This document shows, one piece after another, positions 11,972 through 15,843 of a DNA stretch of 15,843 nucleotides. Source of the stretch: Burkholderiales bacterium (GTDB lineage: Bacteria > Pseudomonadota > Gammaproteobacteria > Burkholderiales > SG8-41); contig JAIESJ010000281.1 of NCBI GenBank assembly GCA_019746155.1, positions 1 through 15,843 of the forward strand, written 5' to 3'. The notes beneath the pieces were generated by a model. That model was given only the letters and a program-made list of their open reading frames with translations, was not told where the DNA came from and searched no databases. Each line of letters opens with the position of its first letter. The first letter of the stretch is position 1. The translations under genes were made by a program, and so were the position numbers.

Positions 11972-13129
11972 TTACTTTTCCCTGCGCGATTGCTTGGGCC
12001 GCGTGCCCACGGTGACTTTGACTTCGGTTTCGGCCCGGTTGCGCACCACCTTGAGCGCTGCCTGCTGCCCGGGCTGCAGCGCGGCGATGAGGTTGAGCAT
12101 GCTCGCCGAGTCGGCGACCGGCTTGCCGTTCACCGCGATCAGGATGTCTCCGGGCTTGATCCCGGCCTTGTCCGCCGGGCTGCCACGCAGCACTTCGGAG
12201 ATCAGTGCGCCGTTGACCTGCTGCAGCTTGAACGATTCCGCGAGTTCCCGGGTCATGTCCTGCACGCCGACGCCGATCCAGCCGCGCGTCACCGAGCCGG
12301 TCCGGACGATCTGCTCCATCACCTGACGCGCGGTGCTGACCGGGATGGCGAAGCCGATGCCCAATGATGCTCCGCCGGGCGTGTTCGAGTAGATCGCGGT
12401 ATTGATGCCGATCAGGTTGCCGTTGACATCGACCAGCGCGCCGCCCGAGTTGCCGGGATTGATCGCGGCGTCGGTCTGAATGAAGTTTTCGAAAGTGTTG
12501 ATGCCGAGGTGGTTGCGTCCGAGCGCGCTGACGATCCCCAGGGTGACGGTCTGGCCGACGCCGAAGGGATTGCCGATCGCCAGCACCACGTCACCTACGC
12601 TTGCCTGATCCGATTGTCCGAAGGTGATCGACGGCAGCTTGGGCAGTTCGATTTTCAGCACCGCGATATCGGTCTCGGGGTCGGCGCCGACCACGCGCGC
12701 CTGCGCGCGCCGGCCATCGGCCAGCGCGACCTCGATGTCGTCGGCAGCTTCGACCACATGGCTGTTGGTCAGGATATAACCCTCGCCGCTGACAATGACG
12801 CCCGAGCCCAAGTTGGTGCTCTTCTGCGTCTGGGCGTCGAACTGGTCGCCGAAAAAGTAGCGGAATACCGGGTCGTCCATGAACGGATGGCGCGGCACTT
12901 TGACGTCCTTGGTGGTGAAGATATTGACCACCGCCGGCATCGCCTTTTTGGCCGCGTCGCTGAACGAAGTGGTTTTCCTCGTCGCGGCCTCGGACTGCGA
13001 TTCCTTGATCGTCACCACGTTGTCGCGCGAATTCCACGACAGCAGATCGGGCCGCAGCGTCGAGACGACGAACAACACCGCGAGACAGACGGTCGCGGTT
13101 TGGGTAAATACCAGCCAAAGTTTGCGCAT
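11972..13129 (-). CDS. Membrane-anchored trypsin-like serine protease with one PDZ domain (DegS/DegQ family)
   Basis: An HtrA-family envelope protease. The N-terminus has a single uncleaved-looking transmembrane helix (about residues 5-24), which would anchor it with its bulk in the periplasm. The protease domain (about 55-270) carries the triad His124 in LTNSHVVEAAD, Asp154 in DPETDIAVLKI and Ser228 in NPGNSGGALVDV. A single PDZ domain follows at about 282-375 (GWIGVGVQDMT, SPADKAGIKPGDILIAVNGKPV). One PDZ plus an anchor is the DegS plan, whereas DegP and DegQ have two; the 385-residue length agrees. Substrate and role are not readable here; DegS cleaves anti-sigma factors, other one-PDZ members are general quality-control enzymes. 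It converges on tatC and diverges from the nif3 stub, a common betaproteobacterial layout. Confidence 0.93.
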   Translation of the reverse strand: MRKLWLVFTQTATVCLAVLFVVSTLRPDLLSWNSRDNVVTIKESQSEAATRKTTSFSDAAKKAMPAVVNIFTTKDVKVPRHPFMDDPVFRYFFGDQFDAQTQKSTNLGSGVIVSGEGYILTNSHVVEAADDIEVALADGRRAQARVVGADPETDIAVLKIELPKLPSITFGQSDQASVGDVVLAIGNPFGVGQTVTLGIVSALGRNHLGINTFENFIQTDAAINPGNSGGALVDVNGNLIGINTAIYSNTPGGASLGIGFAIPVSTARQVMEQIVRTGSVTRGWIGVGVQDMTRELAESFKLQQVNGALISEVLRGSPADKAGIKPGDILIAVNGKPVADSASMLNLIAALQPGQQAALKVVRNRAETEVKVTVGTRPKQSRREK

Positions 13130-13190
13130 GCGAAAACGTTTCGTCGCCGGTTCGAGTTAGAATGCTTTTCTGCAGCAGGGCCAGCCGCTT

Positions 13191-13330
13191 ACGAAGCGCG
13201 ACGAGTTGACGCCTACCTGAACCGGTTTCTTGAAGTCCCTGAGTTTCGAGATTATTGCCCAAACGGCCTGCGGGTGGAAGGGCACGCCGAAATACGCAAA
13301 ATCGCGAGCGGCGTCACCGCCTCGTTTGCC
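13191..13330 (+). pseudogene. 5' remnant of a Nif3/YbgI-family gene
   Basis: From 13202 the frame reads RVDAYLNRFLEVPEFRDYC, then PNGLRVEGHAEIRKIASGVTAS, a clear match to the Nif3 (YbgI-like GTP cyclohydrolase I type 2 homologue) N-terminus. Just upstream, in another frame, 13194-13208 encodes KRDEL, which belongs directly before DAYL. Restoring one base after 13208 joins them. The codon before KRDEL is ACG where ATG is expected, and the only other option in that frame before a TAG at 13158 is a CTG. After about residue 47 (13330) similarity ends, and a frame reaches a stop at 13376. Intact family members have about 250 residues, so roughly 80% is lost. The position between the protease and petA is where betaproteobacteria keep nif3. 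Confidence 0.8.
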
Positions 13331-13431
13331 CGGCAGCCGGTCGGATCCCCGCCTGACCGGCTCCCGGCACAGGGTTAAAGCCGAAAAATCATTGCAACAT
13401 GATGATAAGCAACATTTTTTTTAAATTCCAC

Positions 13432-13460
13432 TTAAATTTCCAGGGGCATTTGTGTAAAAT
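13432..13460 (+). promoter_or_regulatory. petA: Possible promoter of petABC
   Basis: TAAAAT at 13455-13460 (5 of 6 to the sigma70 -10 box) lies 32 nt before the petA ATG. A poor -35 candidate, TTAAAT, sits at 13432-13437 with 17-nt spacing. The 13380-13470 stretch is markedly AT-rich compared with the genes. It also holds a direct repeat GCAACAT at 13394-13400 and 13409-13415 followed by a run of eight T, which could be a regulator site. The assignment rests on position and base composition. Confidence 0.4.
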
Positions 13461-13492
13461 AGCGCTTTTTTCGCATTTTCAGAGATCATTTC

Positions 13493-14086
13493 ATGGCTGA
13501 GAAAGAGATGGATCAGGGCAAGCGGCGCTTTCTCGTCGCCGCCACCAGCGTCGCGGGCGGGGTCGCGTCAGGTGCCGTAGCAGTACCGTTTGTCGCAAGC
13601 ATGTTGCCGTCGGAGCGCGCCAAGGCCGCCGGCGCCCCGGTGGAGGTCGATATCAGCAAACTTGCGCCCGGCGAGCAAATGACCGTCGAGTGGCGCGGCA
13701 AACCGGTATGGATCGTCCGCCGCACCCAGGAAATGCTCGACGCCGTGAGGAAAACCGACGACAAGGTCGCCGACCCCGACTCGAAAAAGCCGATGCAGCC
13801 GGCATACGCCAAAAACGAGTTTCGCTCGCTCAAGCCCGATTACCTGGTGGTCGTCGGCATTTGCACGCATCTGGGCTGCTCACCGGTCGGCAAGTTCAAG
13901 GCCGAGCCCGAGCCTTTCGATTCCAACTGGCAGGGCGGCTTCTACTGTCCGTGCCACGGTTCGCTGTTTGACCTCGCGGGCCGCGTCTACAAGAACAAGC
14001 CGGCGCCGGACAACCTGGTGGTTCCGCCTTACAAATATCTGTCCGATACGCGCCTGCTGATCGGCGACGACAGCAAGGGAGCGTAA
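13493..14086 (+). CDS. petA: Ubiquinol-cytochrome c reductase iron-sulfur (Rieske) subunit
   Basis: Carries the [2Fe-2S] cluster that takes the first electron from ubiquinol in the bc1 complex. The 197 residues start with a twin-arginine region, QGKRRFLVAATS (Arg11, Arg12), leading into an anchor helix at about 14-38. The Rieske domain has both cluster boxes: CTHLGCSP (Cys124, His126, Cys129) and CPCHGSLFD (Cys152, Cys154, His155). Cys124/His126 and Cys152/His155 are ligands; Cys129 and Cys154 form the stabilising disulfide. The folded, cluster-loaded domain is exported by Tat, whose genes lie 1.6-3.2 kb upstream. AGAG is the only ribosome-site-like sequence before the ATG. petB starts 3 nt after the stop. 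Confidence 0.97.
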   Translation: MAEKEMDQGKRRFLVAATSVAGGVASGAVAVPFVASMLPSERAKAAGAPVEVDISKLAPGEQMTVEWRGKPVWIVRRTQEMLDAVRKTDDKVADPDSKKPMQPAYAKNEFRSLKPDYLVVVGICTHLGCSPVGKFKAEPEPFDSNWQGGFYCPCHGSLFDLAGRVYKNKPAPDNLVVPPYKYLSDTRLLIGDDSKGA

Positions 14087-14089
14087 CCG

Positions 14090-15484
14090 ATGGCGGCGAC
14101 TCAGAAACAGCCGGTCACCGGCGCCGGACCGTTCAACGGCCTTCTGACCTGGGTGGATCAGCGGTTTCCGCTGATGCAGCTGTGGCGCGAGCACCTGGCC
14201 GAGTATTACGCGCCGAAGAACTTCAATTTCTGGTACTACTTCGGCTCGCTGTCGTTGCTTGTGCTGGTGCTGCAGATCGTCACCGGCATTTTCCTGACCA
14301 TGCACTACAAGCCCGATGCGGCACAGGCTTTCGCATCGGTCGAATACATCATGCGCGATGTGCCGCTCGGCTGGCTCATCCGCTACATGCACTCGACCGG
14401 CGCCTCCGCGTTTTTCATCGTCGTCTATCTGCACATGTTCCGCGGGCTGATGTACGGCTCCTACCGGCAGCCGCGCGAACTCGTCTGGATTTTCGGCATG
14501 GTGATTTACCTGTGCCTGATGGCGGAGGCCTTTTTCGGTTATCTGCTGCCGTGGGGGCAGATGTCGTACTGGGGCGCGCAGGTGATCATCAACCTGTTCG
14601 ATGCGCTGCCGCTGATCGGGCCCGATCTGTCGCTGTGGATCCGCGGCGACTACGTGGTGTCGGACGCGACGCTGAACCGCTTCTTCGCGTTCCACGTCAT
14701 CGCGATTCCGCTGGTGCTGCTGGGCCTGGTCGCCGCCCACATCATGGCGCTGCACGAGGTGGGTTCGAACAATCCCGACGGCATCGAAATAAAAAAGAAC
14801 AAGGACCCGCAGACGGGCCGCCCGCTCGACGGCATCCCGTTCCATCCGTATTACACGGTGAAAGATATTCTCGGTGTGGTGGTGTTCGCAGCGGTGTTCG
14901 CCGCCATCCTGTTCTTCATGCCGGAATTCGGCGGCTATTTCCTCGAGTACAACAACTTCATTCCGGCCGACCCGTTGAAGACGCCTTCGCACATCGCGCC
15001 GGTGTGGTATTTCACGCCGTATTACTCGATTTTGCGCGCCACTACCGAGGGCTTCATGTGGTATCTGGGGGCCGGCGTAATCGGTTATGTGGCGCTCATC
15101 ATCCTGAGCGTGAAAGAGGGCGGGATGAAGCTGCTGGCGGCCGCGGTCGGAGTTGTTCTGATTGCGGGATTCATCTTCATCGAGGCCAAGGTATGGGGCG
15201 TGGTGCTGATGGGGGCCGCGGTGATGGTCTTTTTTCTGCTGCCCTGGCTTGACCGGAGTCCGGTGAAATCGATCCGCTACAAGGGCGGTTTGTTCAAAAC
15301 CGTGCTGGCGATTTTCGTGATCGCTTTTTTCGTTCTCGGTTATTTCGGCACTCAGCCGGTGACCACCGCCGGCACGGTCGTATCCCAGGTCTGCACCATG
15401 ATCTATTTCGCATTTTTCGCGCTGATGCCGTGGTATTCGAAGATGGACCAGACCAGGCCGGAACCGCAACGGGTGACGGGGTGA
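14090..15484 (+). CDS. petB: Cytochrome b subunit of the bc1 complex
   Basis: Eight-helix membrane subunit with the Qo and Qi quinone sites. At 464 residues it is full length for a fused (b6 plus subunit IV) cytochrome b of proteobacteria. Haem ligand pairs are His101/His115 (13 residues between) and His202/His217 (14 residues between). The 14-residue gap resembles cytochrome b6 rather than mitochondrial b, and as I recall is normal for beta- and gammaproteobacteria. The Qo motif is PVWY (residues 304-307, in HIAPVWYFTPYYSILRA) in place of PEWY. LHEVGSNNPDGIEIKKNKDP follows the second haem helix. A GGGAG before the ATG gives a good ribosome site. petC follows after 11 nt. Confidence 0.97.
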   Translation: MAATQKQPVTGAGPFNGLLTWVDQRFPLMQLWREHLAEYYAPKNFNFWYYFGSLSLLVLVLQIVTGIFLTMHYKPDAAQAFASVEYIMRDVPLGWLIRYMHSTGASAFFIVVYLHMFRGLMYGSYRQPRELVWIFGMVIYLCLMAEAFFGYLLPWGQMSYWGAQVIINLFDALPLIGPDLSLWIRGDYVVSDATLNRFFAFHVIAIPLVLLGLVAAHIMALHEVGSNNPDGIEIKKNKDPQTGRPLDGIPFHPYYTVKDILGVVVFAAVFAAILFFMPEFGGYFLEYNNFIPADPLKTPSHIAPVWYFTPYYSILRATTEGFMWYLGAGVIGYVALIILSVKEGGMKLLAAAVGVVLIAGFIFIEAKVWGVVLMGAAVMVFFLLPWLDRSPVKSIRYKGGLFKTVLAIFVIAFFVLGYFGTQPVTTAGTVVSQVCTMIYFAFFALMPWYSKMDQTRPEPQRVTG

Positions 15485-15495
15485 GGAGCAAGCCG

Positions 15496-15843
15496 ATGAA
15501 CTTCGTTAAAAAACTGCTGCTCACCCTGCTGCTGGCTTCGGCGGGCGCATTCGCCGCCGGTGATGAAGTCAAACTCGACCGCGCGCCCATCGACGAGCGC
15601 GACCTGATTTCGCTGCAGCGCGGCGCGCAGGTGTTCGTCAACTACTGCCTCAACTGCCACAGCGCGAATTACATGCGCTACAACCGGCTGCAGGATCTGG
15701 GTCTCAGCGAGCAGCAAATCCGCGACAACCTGATCTTCACCGGCGCCAAGGTCGGCGACCTGATGAAGATCGCGATGGAACCGAAAGAATCCAAGGAATG
15801 GTTCGGCACGTCGCCGCCCGATCTTACCGTGATCGCGCGCTCG
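15496..15843 (+). CDS. petC: Cytochrome c1, N-terminal part (3' end outside window)
   Basis: Only the first 116 residues are present; the frame is open to the window edge. The N-terminus MNFVKKLLLTLLLASAGAFA is a Sec signal peptide with probable cleavage after Ala20 or Ala21. The haem-binding motif CLNCH is at 51-55, preceded by LQRGAQVFVNY and followed by SANYMRYNRLQDLGLSEQQI, typical of betaproteobacterial cytochrome c1. The later methionine ligand and C-terminal anchor helix would lie beyond the window. GAGGAG stands 8 nt before the ATG. It passes electrons from the Rieske centre to soluble cytochrome c in the periplasm. Confidence 0.95.
   Translation, partial: MNFVKKLLLTLLLASAGAFAAGDEVKLDRAPIDERDLISLQRGAQVFVNYCLNCHSANYMRYNRLQDLGLSEQQIRDNLIFTGAKVGDLMKIAMEPKESKEWFGTSPPDLTVIARS

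Noticed and set aside
12509..13378. Plus-strand open frame of 289 codons opposite the protease gene
   Set aside because: Most of it is antisense shadow of the protease; only its last part (13202-13330) shows real similarity, to Nif3, and is listed as a pseudogene.
13880..15469. Long minus-strand open frame opposite petB (529 codons)
   Set aside because: It is the codon-position shadow of a GC-rich conserved gene; the protein is low-complexity His/Arg/Gln-rich with no domain, while petB is unmistakable.

Overview
The window looks like chromosomal DNA of a GC-rich betaproteobacterium (Burkholderiales/Nitrosomonadales/Rhodocyclales type; I cannot place it further without a search). The main evidence is gene order. 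An ABC-2 permease, a BolA-family gene, murA, the run hisG-D-C-B-H-A-F-I-E, tatA-B-C, a converging DegS/DegQ-type protease, a nif3 position and petA-B-C form an arrangement typical of that class. Short-form HisG, a monofunctional HisB, separate HisI and HisE, and a cytochrome b with a PVWY Qo motif all fit.

Layout: 1-568 holds the 3' part of an ABC-2 permease. 571-2073 holds ibaG/bolA and murA. 2232-2879 is an inserted AbrB-type antitoxin/PIN toxin pair with its own promoter and palindromic operator. 3061-10157 is a complete set of nine his genes, from ATP and PRPP through the PRFAR/IGP branch point. 10301-11863 is the twin-arginine translocase tatABC. On the minus strand, 13129-11972 is a membrane-anchored trypsin-like protease with one PDZ domain. 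13191-13330 is a decayed 5' stub of nif3. 13493-15843 is petA (Rieske, itself a Tat substrate by its KRRFLV signal), petB and the start of petC, the cytochrome bc1 complex.

The most unusual content lies between the genes. Five gaps (vapC-hisG, hisB-hisH, hisA-hisF, hisF-hisI, tatA-tatB) each hold an inverted repeat whose arms are imperfect tandem heptamers, nearly all starting with GT. Each gap has its own heptamer variant. A sixth gap (hisD-hisC) holds the same design with a 9-nt period built on CACAGAG. In four of the six the stop codon of the upstream gene lies inside or directly against the left arm. In five the right arm ends 4-13 nt before the next start codon, where no Shine-Dalgarno is visible. 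A seventh gap (hisE-tatA) lacks the HIT-family gene often found there. It holds instead two copies of a 42-nt foldable repeat, two further hairpins and an exact 20-nt copy of the end of hisE. These parts could form mutually exclusive hairpins.

Remaining oddities are a roughly 20-residue insertion in HisF just after the catalytic Asp131, and the nif3 stub, which has an ATG-to-ACG start, a 1-nt deletion and loss of about 80% of the gene.
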